Below are positions 29,836 through 40,900 of a DNA stretch of 64,000 nucleotides, piece by piece. Origin of the DNA: Branchinecta lynchi (taxonomy: Eukaryota > Arthropoda > Branchiopoda > Anostraca > Branchinectidae). Location of the stretch: positions 14,159,225-14,223,224 of the forward strand of contig JAKZAP010000010.1 of the NCBI GenBank assembly GCA_023053575.1, in the 5' to 3' direction. Each line of letters starts with the position of its first letter. The first letter of the stretch is position 1. The notes below the pieces were generated by a model that saw only the letters and a program-made list of their open reading frames with translations, did no database searches and was not told the origin of the DNA. The position numbers were made by a program, and so were the translations under genes.

Positions 29836-30190
29836 CTTCACCTTCCAGATTTCCTTCCTGATTCCAGACAGCCGCTTTCGTCGAGACAGGTCTGAAATGT
29901 GGAGCCAGCCAAAAACGTCCGGAATTCCGGGCTGCTGGACACTCCAGCTTCCAGAAATCTGGAAGGTGACATAGAAGCAACACATTTGAGAGACCCAATA
30001 AATAGGCAAATGAATGGGTAGGAGGAAAGGAGTGTGATTGACAGTTGTGACTTGTAAGCGACAGATATTTGAAGGAGACATGCAGGATATGTAAGGATAG
30101 TGATAGTACCTATCATCATTATCATGAAAATATGCAAGGGTTGGCTGTTTTGGCTGTTCGGAAGGCCCAGATGTCCGGAAGGTGAAGCAT
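29836..30190. mobile_element. Putative MITE with GCTTCACCTTCC ends
   Basis: GCTTCACCTTCCAGATTTCC at 29838 is inverted twice: as GGAAGGTGACATAGAAGC-like at about 29958-29981, and as TCCGGAAGGTGAAGC at about 30175-30189. Either pair could be the true terminus. CTGGACACTCCAG and CCGGAATTCCGG palindromes lie inside. Boundaries are uncertain. Confidence 0.45.
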
Positions 30191-30210
30191 GGCTTTTAGC
30201 GCTGGTACTG

Positions 30211-30493
30211 CCGATGAAAAATTTATCTCAGAATAGTACTATGAAGTAGTACGAAAAAGTTGCATGCAGTACTAAGGATGCTACTACATGCTTCTACTTC
30301 AAGGCTACCGTGTTACTGCATAGCAAGCTACTATTAGCAAGACTGGATGTTACTACGGCAAGACAGGATGCTACAACATAAGATTGGACCAGTGTGAGGC
30401 ACATTAAATGATAGTATTCTTTGCTATTACATTTTGCTATTACGTTTTCGTACTACTACCGTGCTACTACGCAGGCTACAAGTTTTTCATCGG
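30211..30493. mobile_element. CCCGATGAAAAA MITE, copy 3
   Basis: Left end CCGATGAAAAATTTATCTCA and right end AGTTTTTCATCGGG. The interior is nearly identical in order to copy 1 (AGTACTATGAAGTAGTACG, then TGCATGCAGTACTAAGGATG, then ACATTAAATGATAGTATTCT). The closeness of copies 1 and 3 suggests comparatively recent activity. Confidence 0.78.
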
Positions 30494-30723
30494 GCTTTAA
30501 AGGGGGGCATCTGCAGTAGAGATGATCGCTGTGCTCATGTCTAATACGAGTCTAGACGAGACACAGTCAGGGTTACCACATGTCGCACGATAGTTTGAAT
30601 TGTCACTATTTTGTTTTTGCCACTTGTAACACGTAGGACATAAATTTAACTCTATTTCTGAATATGTCCAGATGTGTGATTTTCCAGCAGTGATTTCGAC
30701 CAAAAGCGACTATTTCACTTTTG

Positions 30724-32600
30724 TATGGCACTTGCAGCCTCTGGCGTAAGTGCCATATACCGATCACAATTCCGTCTCCCGGTTGGTCCGAGTTTTTTGT
30801 CACACTTTTTCGAGTTAGGGTACTTCCAGATATGCTAGGACAATGAAACTTGGCAGGCATATCAGGGACCCGACCAAACTGACCTGGAAATAATCAGTTT
30901 TCCGATCCGACCATTTGGGGGGGGGGTGGAGGGCAGGGGAATTCGGGAAATTGAGTAGTGCATTCTAATGAAACTTAATAACTGAAAAGATTATATACCT
31001 GGGATGTCCCGTTTAAAGTCTTGACCGGATTCGGTAGCCGGGGGAATTTAAAGAAACGGTTAGAATGGAGGGATCGGAGTGAAACTTACTGGGATGAATA
31101 AGCATCTGCTCTAGATAAATGTCTAGACAATTGTACTGGATCCGGACACTTACGGGGGGGGGGGGGGGAGAGAGGGGGTTTCCCGAAATTCCGATGATGG
31201 CGTTTTGGGGGATTTTCACGATGAAACTTGGCAGGCACATCAGGGATTCGATCAAACTAACTTCAGAATAAAACAAATTGTCGATCTGATAATGGTGGGT
31301 GGAGTGGAGCGAGGGGAATCCGGAATATTCAGTCAGGCGTAACTTTGGAACGGGTGATCGGATCCGACTGAAATTTAAGAATTGAAAAGAGGACATTTCT
31401 CGGGTGATCTTTTTCATATCCGGACCGGATTCGGCAACTTTACTATTGGGGGGAGGGGGGGGGGGCAATACGTGACCCGCTTAGAATGGAGAGATCGGGA
31501 TGGAACTTTGTGGGTAGAACAAACGGATGCTCTAGGTAAATCATTTACTGAATTGGATTGGCTACGGGCAGCGTGGTGGAGTTGAGGGGGGGGGGGGGGG
31601 GGGGGGGGGGAATTCTCGAGAAACGGTTAGAATAGATCCGAGTGAAACTTTTACACAATTTGACTGGATCCGGAGACTTGAGGGGGGGAGGGGGTTTCTC
31701 GGAATTCCGGTTTTTGGGATGTTCACGAAGAAACTTGGCAGGCGTATCAGGGATCCGGTCAAACTGACTTGGATTAAAACAAAAAAACTCGATATGATAA
31801 TGTTGGGGGGGGGGAGTTGAGTTGAGGGAAGGAAATCTGGAATATTGAGTTTTGCGTAACTTTGAAACGGGTGATCGGATTTGACTGAAATGTAATAACT
31901 GAACAGAGGATATTTCTTTCTGGTGATCTTTTTCATGTTCGGACCGAATCCGACAATTGGATCGCATTGAATAAGTCTGTATTCGATGGAGGTTAGCGTT
32001 TAGCTGAATTTTGTGATGAGAGCGTTCGTGTTTTCCGTTTTGTTTGTTTGTTTCTTTTTGTGTTTTTTTTTTTTGTGATATGTCGTAAAGGTGGATTAAG
32101 TAGTTAAATAAATTTAAGGGGGGGGGGATACGTGACCCGCTTAGACTGGTGTGATCGGGATCGAACTTCCTGGGAATAACAAACAGATGCTCTGGATTAA
32201 TCATTTACAGAACAGGATTGGCTCCGGGTATTATGGGTGGAGTTGGAGGGGGTGGGGCCTCGGATTCCGGTGATCGCGAGTTGGGGTACTTCCAGATGTT
32301 CTAGGACGATGACAGTTCGCTGGAATATTAGAGATTCAACAACATTTGCTTAGAAATCGCTACTTCCCAAATCCGATTATTCCTTAAAGTACCAATCTTA
32401 ACCGCACAGTACAAAAAATACTTTCAAGCAATATATGCATTTGCATGATGCCATCAGCTCATTATCATTTTTGCCTCAAGGGTTTTGCTTAATGAAGTTA
32501 GCTCCCTTAGAGTGTGCATCTCAACCGCAAAGTCGAAACTTACTTTTGATCAATCAAAACATCTTAACCCATGCAAGTGCCATATGAGCCTACAGCTCTT
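30724..32600. mobile_element. C/G-rich repeat element nested in MITE
   Basis: Left terminus TATGGCACTTGCAGCC (30724) and right terminus TGCAAGTGCCATATGAGC (first at 32571) are inverted. In this orientation the family phrases read GATGAAACTTGGCAGGCATA, TCAGGGA-CCGATCAAACTGA and GGGGTGGAG. It contains at least three diverged internal units and many G homopolymers, the longest about 25 nt at 31586-31610. It is the minus-strand counterpart of 12100-13965 and 63050-64000. Open frames here are Pro-rich products of the C/G runs. Confidence 0.75.
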
Positions 32601-32820
32601 GTTTATGGAAACAATTAAGATCTGTAATTTTTGCAGCATTGAATCAAAACATCTTAACCCATGCAAGTGCCATATGAGCCTACAGCTCTTGTTTATGGAA
32701 ACAATTAAGATCTGTAATTTTTGCAGCATTGAATCAAAACATCTTAACCCATGCAAGTGCCATATGAGCCTACAGCTCTTGTTTATGGAAACAAATAAGA
32801 TCTGTAATTTTTGCAGCATT
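32551..32820 (+). repeat. Three 90-bp tandem repeats
   Basis: Three copies, starting 32551, 32641 and 32731, are nearly identical; the third has one visible change (AAATAAG for AATTAAG). Each unit carries the end of the C/G-rich element (CATGCAAGTGCCATATGAGC, then CTACAGCTCTTG) and a piece of the surrounding MITE (TAATTTTTGCAGCATTGA). The unit therefore spans the insertion junction and was amplified after the insertion. Because 90 is divisible by 3, long frames stay open on both strands. Confidence 0.92.
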
Positions 32821-32929
32821 GACTCTGACCAAAAGTGACCATCTCAAATTGTTCATGAAAAAAAAGTTTCACTCTCTGTTTGCGAACCAAAGTCACTCTA
32901 AATTTTTCGATGTGGCAAACCCTAGACAC

Positions 32930-33340
32930 AAGGTCTTTTGAGCTTGATGGTAGGGAAATTTTCATTTCTGAGTGGACGTTTTTACTACGGAAATTTCCCG
33001 CCTGGTCCCAGTAGATCCGATAACGAAAGTAACTCGAATCTTGTGTCGAAATCTGTTTCACTTTGGCTTGGTCAATTTCAGGCGATAAACCTCCGTACGG
33101 GAACAGTTTGGACTCGAAATTTTTTGGACGATTAACTTTATTCCCGGTTGGGTTTTACCCGGAATGCAACTTTATGCCCTGCTTTAAGTCTGACTTTCTT
33201 GATCTCGGTCCCATCCAGCCTCGGTAGCCCTGGGACTCGCTACGCAAGCGCATAGATTTGCTGCCTGTACTGTACCCCTTGCTCAGAGGCACCGGAATGC
33301 GCCAACTGCGGCGAAGCTCATATTTCTTATAGCAAGTGAT
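32930..33340. other. Intergenic, nothing recognised
   Basis: No repeat border or coding signal could be identified between the MITE and the LINE remnant. It may include the 5' end of that LINE. Confidence 0.4.
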
Positions 33341-36300
33341 CAAACGCGCCCTGGCCTCCGCTCCAAAATGATTCAGGCCACTACTTTAAGTTTTGCTTCG
33401 CTTAACAATAACGGCACAAAGGACAAAGATTTGTTAATTAATGAACTATTAGCCCATGATTTTCTCTTCTTGCATGAACATCTTTGAATAAATGAAACGT
33501 GTCTAGCCTAAAGCGTTCCCCTGTCCACCATTGTTTGTTCGCGCGAGGCCAAGAAAACTAAAGGCCCCCCATCCGGTGGTCTCGCAATTTTCCTCAGTTC
33601 CCCTGCAAAGCCTTCTGTGATTCATAGTGATAATAACATCCTAGCGATCCAGTGTGCAATAGTGCCTTCATAAACGTTTACTTTCCGTGCAATCGACGGT
33701 CTAGCATCGTTCACTTCTTTCGCGAAATATTGCTTCAGTTTGGAGTCTCTGCTCAGAAGTCGTTCTTCAAAAAACGTGAATTTAGCCGGTGACCTGAATT
33801 GTGACATTCTTGGGAATTCTGATAGGTCAACCCCTTTTTTAGAATCATTTCCGAGTGGATATCATGTTGCCGAAAAGAACCTCCCTTTCACATATATCCA
33901 CAACAGAGGCGGCTCAAAATCAATCTTAATCATGTGATAGCTTCCAGTTCCGGTTTAATATCCTCAATTGGCAAGGTAGACGAAGAGAAAATCGACGACG
34001 ATCACCTTAGTCTCAGTTGCGATGCGTCTTGTCAGCTATCTAGCCAAACGCTTCCGGCTCAGCCGAAGTGGCTTACGAAGCAGAATTGGGATCGTGCCAA
34101 TATCCCCCTATGCCTTGCTATGCTAACTGCGTTACTGTCGACCATTAAAGTGCCTTATCACCTGCTGCAAACTTCGGTATCCTCGCCTTCAAGTACGGTT
34201 GACCTTAATTCCTATTATCAAATTGTTAGTTGCCTTAAATTTGCAGCTAAAGCTGCAGTGCCTGTTGATAAAGTTCGGATTGGAACCAGGAAGCTTAATT
34301 GGAACGTGGATCCCGAAGTAAGGCATGCAAAGCAAAAAGCCAAATTTTGGCTGCGTGTGTGGATATCGTGTGACCGGCCCTAGTCCGGTTGTCTGTGGCC
34401 GCGTAACGTCCATCCTAAAACGAGGTAAGAATCCTACGTCATGTGTAAATTATCGTCCGATTACTGTTTCGTGTTTTTTTTTGTTTTGTTTTTTATTGCC
34501 GCGTACCATCTTTTCCGTTCTTCCTGTCCAGTATGATTTGGCCAGGTAACGACGCTTCCACTTCCCTCGGTGACGCCAACGGTCCTAACATCTGATATTT
34601 TACATTATTTTTTATTTTTATTTTTTTCCATGACCGACCTATGTGTTTAGCGTCACCTACACTTTCCTCTATCTCTACATTTAATTATGTTTTAATATTC
34701 TTTCTTATTCCCTCTTTTAACCCTTATTTCTCATTTTACCATTTCACCACATCTTTAAAACCTTTTCTTTGTTTCGTGTTTTTTAAGTAAGCTGCTTGAA
34801 CATCTATTATTACCTGAAATCGAGTCGAAATGTGATTTTACGCCTTTTCAGTTTGGTTTCCGGAGAGTAAGGGTTGCTCCCATGCTCATCATGTTCTAAG
34901 CCGGCTCATGAAAGATGCCGTACAATTGAGAACGAGTTTGTAATGTCTTACTTTGACATTTCAGGGGCTTTTGACAATATTGTGCATTCCCAGGCTCCAT
35001 TTTCCCTGACGTCTTCAGGCGTTAATCTTCCCTTGTACGTTTATTGTCTATTTGGTATTCAAATTCTGAAATTTGAGTGACTTGGAATGGCCAAACCTCT
35101 GACCTGGTAAAATAAATAAGGGATTTCGGCCAGGAGCCGTGTTGTCTCCTAGTATATTTAAATGTGTCCTTGCATTGTGCATGCGTCCCCGGTTATACTG
35201 GTTTGTCTCAAGTTGCAATAATTATGCTGATGACGTTCTGCTTGTTGCCCGGACTCGTCGCGGATTGCTTGCTAACCTTAGTGTTTTAGCAAATTAACTG
35301 TCCAAGATTCCACTATCAGTTAATGTTTCTAAATGTGAGTTTATTTGTTTTAACAGCCCTTATACGGTCATTCCACTTGTTGCTTAGGGTCCAGATCTGC
35401 CATGTTCTTCTTTCGTTAGTTGGCTTGGTCTGTCTTTCAGCCCAACGCTTTCCACTACGTGTTCATCCCTTGTGAATAGAGCCGTAAAAAGCCTACGCGT
35501 GGCTTACGGGAAAATATCACCGAACAAAAGCCGTTATAACCGCAATGGTCTTTGTACGCTTTACAACACTTGTTGCGCCCCTGTGCTTCTGTTCTTATGG
35601 CTTGTTCACACGGGGCTGAAACAGCGGCCGATTTTCGATCAGCGGCTGATTTACGCGCGTAAATAGCGGTGGAAAAAATTCCAAAAATCAGCCGCTGATT
35701 ATCCAAAAAGGCGCTTATTTTCGTCGCGGTCACCGATCGGGATAAAGTAAATCCTTTGGAATGTGACCTTTGATGATTCTGGGGACAGTAAACAGAGTGT
35801 AACTAGACCTACGTTGCCCGGGCAACGTGAAGTGTTGCGGCAACCTTTGTCCGGCTTCGCCGACTAAAGTGTTGCGAGAGCAACACTTTGGTTTTGTTTC
35901 TTCGCTGTCGGTTAAATGCTGAAATTGTCAACTTATCGAAGCTTTTAAAACGGTATGTTCTAAAAAGAATAATCACATGATCAAAAGCTGTTCTTTAGCA
36001 TTGTAAAACCAACAACAAAACAATATCGGAAGAAGGGAAAAAATTGACTCAGCGGTCAGTTGAACTTTATCCTTTTCAATCGTAGATATCGTGACGGATG
36101 ATAACTTGGAACAATATCTTATATAATCTAGTTGGTATTATAAAGCTATCCGTAACGTTTCAGGATTAAAATACCATAGATAACACTATTAATTATGACA
36201 AAACTACCTTATTGTTTAACATTACCGTATCGTTTGTACGCGTTGCGTAAACAGTTAATCCTGGGTTATAGTGAGAGACCATCGATACAAACTTTCTTAC

Positions 36301-36767
36301 CGTCATATTTACAGAAATCGAATACAATGTACACCAATTTTCAAAAATTTCTAGCCCCTCGTTAACCGATTCTTACTTACAAGTCCTTCTCCCGTGATTG
36401 ACATCAAATTCACCATCAAATTCACCTTGCTGTGTTTGTGCACTAAATTAGTGTAGGACAGAGGCAGTTTTTTGCATTTGGGTTGTGTTGTAAGTGTTGG
36501 CTAACTTGTGTTGAATGTGTGAGTGTTTTTTTTTCCCACCGAAAAGGCTCCTTTTTAGCCTGGAAAGTGCGTGTTTGACTTTTTTTTCGTAGGCAGTGTT
36601 GACAGATTGGTTCACCAAGTTGGTTTTGGGCGCACCGCAAAAGTGGAATAAATCGCCAAAAGAGTGAGATTGATTGAGTGTGTGAATCATCGTGATTGGT
36701 GAATCTGTGCAAGCTTTTTGTGTTTAGTGTAGTTAAAAAAATAAAAATAAAAAAAAATAAATAAAAA

Positions 36768-37913
36768 ATGTCTCGTTCAACTTTGCGTTTCAACTTCAGT
36801 GCAATGGCTGAAGATCAGCTTAGAGAGATGATTGATGATGATGTGCACTATTTTTTGAGAAGCCTAGGCTTCTGTGAAGATAACGTGCGTGCTATTGATG
36901 GTGATGATCTACGGAAATTTGGAATAGTCCAAGTCACCCTAAAGAGCCCGGTACTTGCTGATGATTTCGCGCAGAAATTAAAGAAGATGGACCTGAAATT
37001 TACGTTTGAAAATGAGATCTTCCCTGTATTTGTGGATAAGTCGAACAAGAGGCCAGTAGTGGTCATGTTAAGAAAGATACCTGGAGAGGCAACGATCGAT
37101 GATATAAAAGCGGCCCTCCAGCCGTACGGACAAATTATGAACGTCAGAAGAAAATCTTACGAAGGAAATGCTGTGATTCGCGTTCTCACAGGACGCGCGA
37201 CAGCCCTTATGTATGTCGACGCACCTATACCCCCAGCGGTTAAGATCTGGCAGGATGAAAAGATCTTCGTGTATTATGAGGGGCAGCCTAAGCTTTGCTA
37301 TATATGTCATGTGGCAAGCCATGAAGCTGGTGTTTGTCCTCAGAAGAAAGGCCCAAAACGTGGAAAGCCCAGTGTTTCAACTACCGGGACTGCTAAGCGG
37401 AATATGGCGAATCCATGGGGAATCCAGGGAACTGGAATCCCGAACGTTTTTGGTACACCAAACCCGAATTATGGCACTTGCAACTCATTAGAAGGTATAG
37501 CAGCACTGACGCCATCTCAAGCTGTTAACCTCGTGCTAGGGTCTATCGGAGAGAGTGGACAAACCGATCTTGTTGAAAAAGGTGCAAACCAGCATGTCCC
37601 AAAAGAACAGGGTAGCAAGACAGAGAAGCAGCCAAAAAGCCCGAATAAAGGAAAAGAAAATAAAACGCCTCAGGAAAATAAAAAGATTAAAACCCCATCC
37701 ACAGAGCTTAGCAAGTTGGACAGGCCGTCAAAAACACCAACTCCTGGAACCAGGTCCTCGAACCGGTCTGCAGGATCGACTCCTGGAGGTTTCACCAGAG
37801 AGACGCCTAAAAGGCAGCTAAGTGAGGGATCACTGAACTCGGAGGAGTCGGTGAACACCAGCGGAGGAAAAGGAAAAAAGCCAAAAAACTCCCAAAACTT
37901 ACAAACTAAATGA
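36768..37913 (+). CDS. LINE ORF1, RNA-binding protein with zinc knuckle
   Basis: 381 residues. In this class ORF1 protein coats the element RNA and helps deliver it for reverse transcription. Visible parts: a variable N-terminus (1-85); an RRM-like fold around 88-160 (RPVVVMLRKIPGEATIDDIK, then ALQPYGQIMNVRRKSYEGNA); GQPKLCYICHVASHEAGVCP at about 172-191, a C-x2-C-x4-H-x4-C zinc knuckle; and a Lys/Pro/Ser-rich basic tail from about 270 to the end. The first ATG follows an A/T-rich leader; a second in-frame ATG is at residue 13. Its stop overlaps the ORF2 start in ATGA, suggesting termination-reinitiation. Frame fully open. Typical Tx1 elements carry several knuckles; only one is seen here. 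Confidence 0.85.
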   Translation: MSRSTLRFNFSAMAEDQLREMIDDDVHYFLRSLGFCEDNVRAIDGDDLRKFGIVQVTLKSPVLADDFAQKLKKMDLKFTFENEIFPVFVDKSNKRPVVVMLRKIPGEATIDDIKAALQPYGQIMNVRRKSYEGNAVIRVLTGRATALMYVDAPIPPAVKIWQDEKIFVYYEGQPKLCYICHVASHEAGVCPQKKGPKRGKPSVSTTGTAKRNMANPWGIQGTGIPNVFGTPNPNYGTCNSLEGIAALTPSQAVNLVLGSIGESGQTDLVEKGANQHVPKEQGSKTEKQPKSPNKGKENKTPQENKKIKTPSTELSKLDRPSKTPTPGTRSSNRSAGSTPGGFTRETPKRQLSEGSLNSEESVNTSGGKGKKPKNSQNLQTK

Positions 37914-40900
37914 GGATCGGAACTTTAAACGTAAATGGAGTCAAGCAGGAAAAAAGACAGAAACTACTAATTGAATTTGTGGTAGAGAAGAAGCTAGATA
38001 TTTTATGTCTTCAAGAAGTGGATACTTGTAAGCTACGATATGCAGAAGAAAAAGGTTATGACTTTGTACCTGGTGGAATTAGCCCCGACACAGGGTTTCT
38101 AGTGAAGAAATGCCTGAAGGTCGATAAGGCGAGTTTGCGGTTTGAAGCCGATGGGATGATTAGCAGTTTGAAAGTTGGTAGCACCGTGATTGTTAATGTC
38201 CATTTACCGTCGGGCACAAATAACGCCAAAACACGAAGTGACGCTATACAAGATAAGTTACCGTGTTACCTGACTTCTGATAATTTTTTCCTCTTGGGAG
38301 ACTTCAATTGCGTGACAGAGGAACAGGACGCAAGTAGTAGAAATAATAAACAAGATAAAAGGAAGATGAGCCCCGAGTTAAAAGACCTGATTAAAGCTTG
38401 GAAGTTAAAGGATTTGTGGACAGAAATACAGACTGTTCAGGGGTATACCCGAGTCGATAAAAGAGGGGCTAGCCGTATAGATAGAGTCTACAGTACTGAG
38501 AACCTTCAGAATAGTGTAAATAGTATATGTAACATCGTAGTTCCTTTTTCTGATCATACTGCAGTAGTGGTAGAGGTGGATAGTGCTGCCAAATCGCCTC
38601 GGCCCAAAAATCCTATCTGGAAAATGGATCCACGACACCTGAAGGATAAGGACTTCAGCCATCAGGTTCGCTCCAAGATTATGGCTCTTTTAAGCACTAG
38701 GAGGGAAAGCGAGGACCCAATTGAATTTTGGGAAGTCTTCAAGCAAGAGATTGGTGCTTTCATTCGGGGACAAGAAAAAGAGGTCGAAAGAGCAGAGAAA
38801 GCTTATAAGCGACATTTGTACCGAGTCCTGGCCTGTCTAAAGAATAAAATAGACAAAGGAGCGCAAGTCTGGCATGAGTTTGAAGAGGTAAAACTTCAAA
38901 TAAAAAAAATCGAAGGAGAGGAATTTGAAAGCTTCAAACTTAAAAGCAGGCTGTGTGAGATTTTTGAGCCAGGGCAAATTAATGTGGCAGCGATGGTAAG
39001 AGCAAGGCGGCACGCTGAAGAGAACAGTATCACAAAAATAAAAGGAAGAGGAGGACAAATAGTTTCAAACCAGTCCCAAATTCTCGAAGAAGTCTCGGCC
39101 TTTTATGAAGAGCTATATAAGCTGCCTAATGACCTACCTTCTCGAAAAGAACAAGTGAGACAGATGCTGGGTGAGTTCGAAGTACACGGAACCGTCACTC
39201 CGGAAGAAAATGAAACGCTAAGGTGTGATCTAACAGTAGAGGAGGTGACCAGAGTGATAAAAAATTTAAAGAGCGGTAAATCACCCGGGAGTGATGGACT
39301 GAGCTACGAGTTGTATAAACACTTTTGGTCAGAGATAGGTGAAGTTTTCGTGGAAGTGCTTAATGAATCTCTTTCCCGAGGTTGGGTGAACGGGGAGGCG
39401 CTCATTTCGTTGATTCACAAAGGGGGTGATAGGGCTGACCTACAAAACTGGAGACCCATTGCACTGACAAATTGTGATTTTAGAATAGCGTCGAAAGTAA
39501 TGGCTAAAAGGATCGAAAAAGTGCTCGGGAGACTACTTGGTGAATATCAGCATGGTGGACTGAAAGGAAAGAAAGCCCAACATATTTTGAGCATTGTCCG
39601 CGATCTTGTGCTAAGGCGAGATGAGCTAGTGGCAAGAAATCAAATTCTATGGGAAATTATCGCCGTTATTAGCGCAGATATGGTAAAGGCGTATGACTCG
39701 GTTGTGAGATTACTACTTTGGTGGCTTATGGAAGACAAATTTTGTTTTCATGAAGAAGTAGTTAATAAATTTCAGAATCTGTATAAGAATGCGAATATTG
39801 CCGTTCGGGTAAACGACCAGAAAACCCGAAGAATAAAGATGGAGAAAGCGCTCAGACAGGGAGATCCCTCAGCACCATATCTGTTCGAGCTGTACATTGA
39901 CCCGTTATTTAAGTACGTAGAGCAGCGTATAACTGGGCTGATGACGGTTGATCAAAAGTTTCTGAAGTCGGCTGCATTTATTGACGACGGTACATTTTTC
40001 ACGGACAATAATCAAGACGTTCCAAAAATACTCCAAGGACTTCAATGGTACGAGGAAAATTTCTACGTTAAGGTGCACAAGACGAAGAGTAATGTTTTAG
40101 CACTAAAGAGCGATGCAGAACTAGACGAGTTCTTAGAGCGAAGCTGGATACCGAGAGTTGAAGTTTCGAAGATACTAGGAGTTAGGTTCTGTGGAGAAGG
40201 CGACGGTAAAAAGTGTTGGGAAGAAAAAGTCTCAAAAATCGTAGGAATCCTCTCGAATATTCAGAACCAAAGTTTTCTCAGAACAGTTTGGCAGAAGGTG
40301 ACCTTTGTGAATACTTATTGCATGCCACTGTTGTTTTATGCCGCGCCTATTTTTGAACTTGAAGAGGCAACAGCAAAAGAGATTGAAAGGAAAATATGGA
40401 GATTCGTGTGGCATGGAAAATTAGAGAAACTAAGTATGAGAATGATGTATGCTGGCAAGGCGAGTGGGGGATTGGGTGTACTTGATTTCAGGTTAATTTG
40501 TCAATCACTATTCACTCGAAATGCGGCTGAACGGCTGGTGAGGGAAACCGCGGGTGCAACTTTTTTAAGACATTGGCTTCTGCCTCTCATAAATGAAGAA
40601 AACGAAGAAGAAAGAAAGAAGGTCGTAATGAAAATACCAAAAGAATACGGTAGAAGAGGGGAAGCCCTGTATGAGCTGAAAAAAGCTGGATATTTAAATG
40701 AGAGGCCCCAAAAGGAAGACATGAAGAGATTTGTCAGAAGTCTTTTAGATAAGAGTGAAGAACTCACGTACGCAGGAAAAAGACGTGAACCTACCTTTGA
40801 TTTTGACCGCTGCTTTTCACTGCTGCATGAGCTGCCCATTCAGAACTGGGAAAAGGAAGTTATGTTTCTCTTGATACATGGAATGTTACCCTACAGAAAC

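Larger units (their letters stand above)
30568..32923. mobile_element. hAT-like MITE (CAGGGTTGCCACAT family), copy 2, split
   Basis: The left part 30568-30723 (CAGGGTTACCACATGTCGCA ... CGACTATTTCAC) and the right part about 32790-32923 (TGACTCTGACCAAAAGTGAC ... GATGTGGCAAACCCT) together reproduce the 300-bp MITE seen at 1931-2233. They are separated by a 2-kb C/G-rich insertion and a 90-bp tandem repeat. The flanks AGACACAGT and AGACACAAG look like an imperfect 8-bp duplication. Confidence 0.75.

Noticed and set aside
29599..30081. 160-codon minus-strand frame
   Set aside because: It crosses a C homopolymer and a putative MITE, and has no recognisable domain.
31545..32204. 219-codon minus-strand frame rich in Pro, Arg and Lys
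   Set aside because: It lies in the C/G-rich repeat family; Pro runs are translations of C homopolymers, and other family members have stops in this frame.
32485..32838. Open frames of 117 codons on the plus strand and 89 on the minus strand with perfect internal repeats
   Set aside because: They exist only because a 90-bp non-coding unit was triplicated; the unit is made of transposon end sequence.
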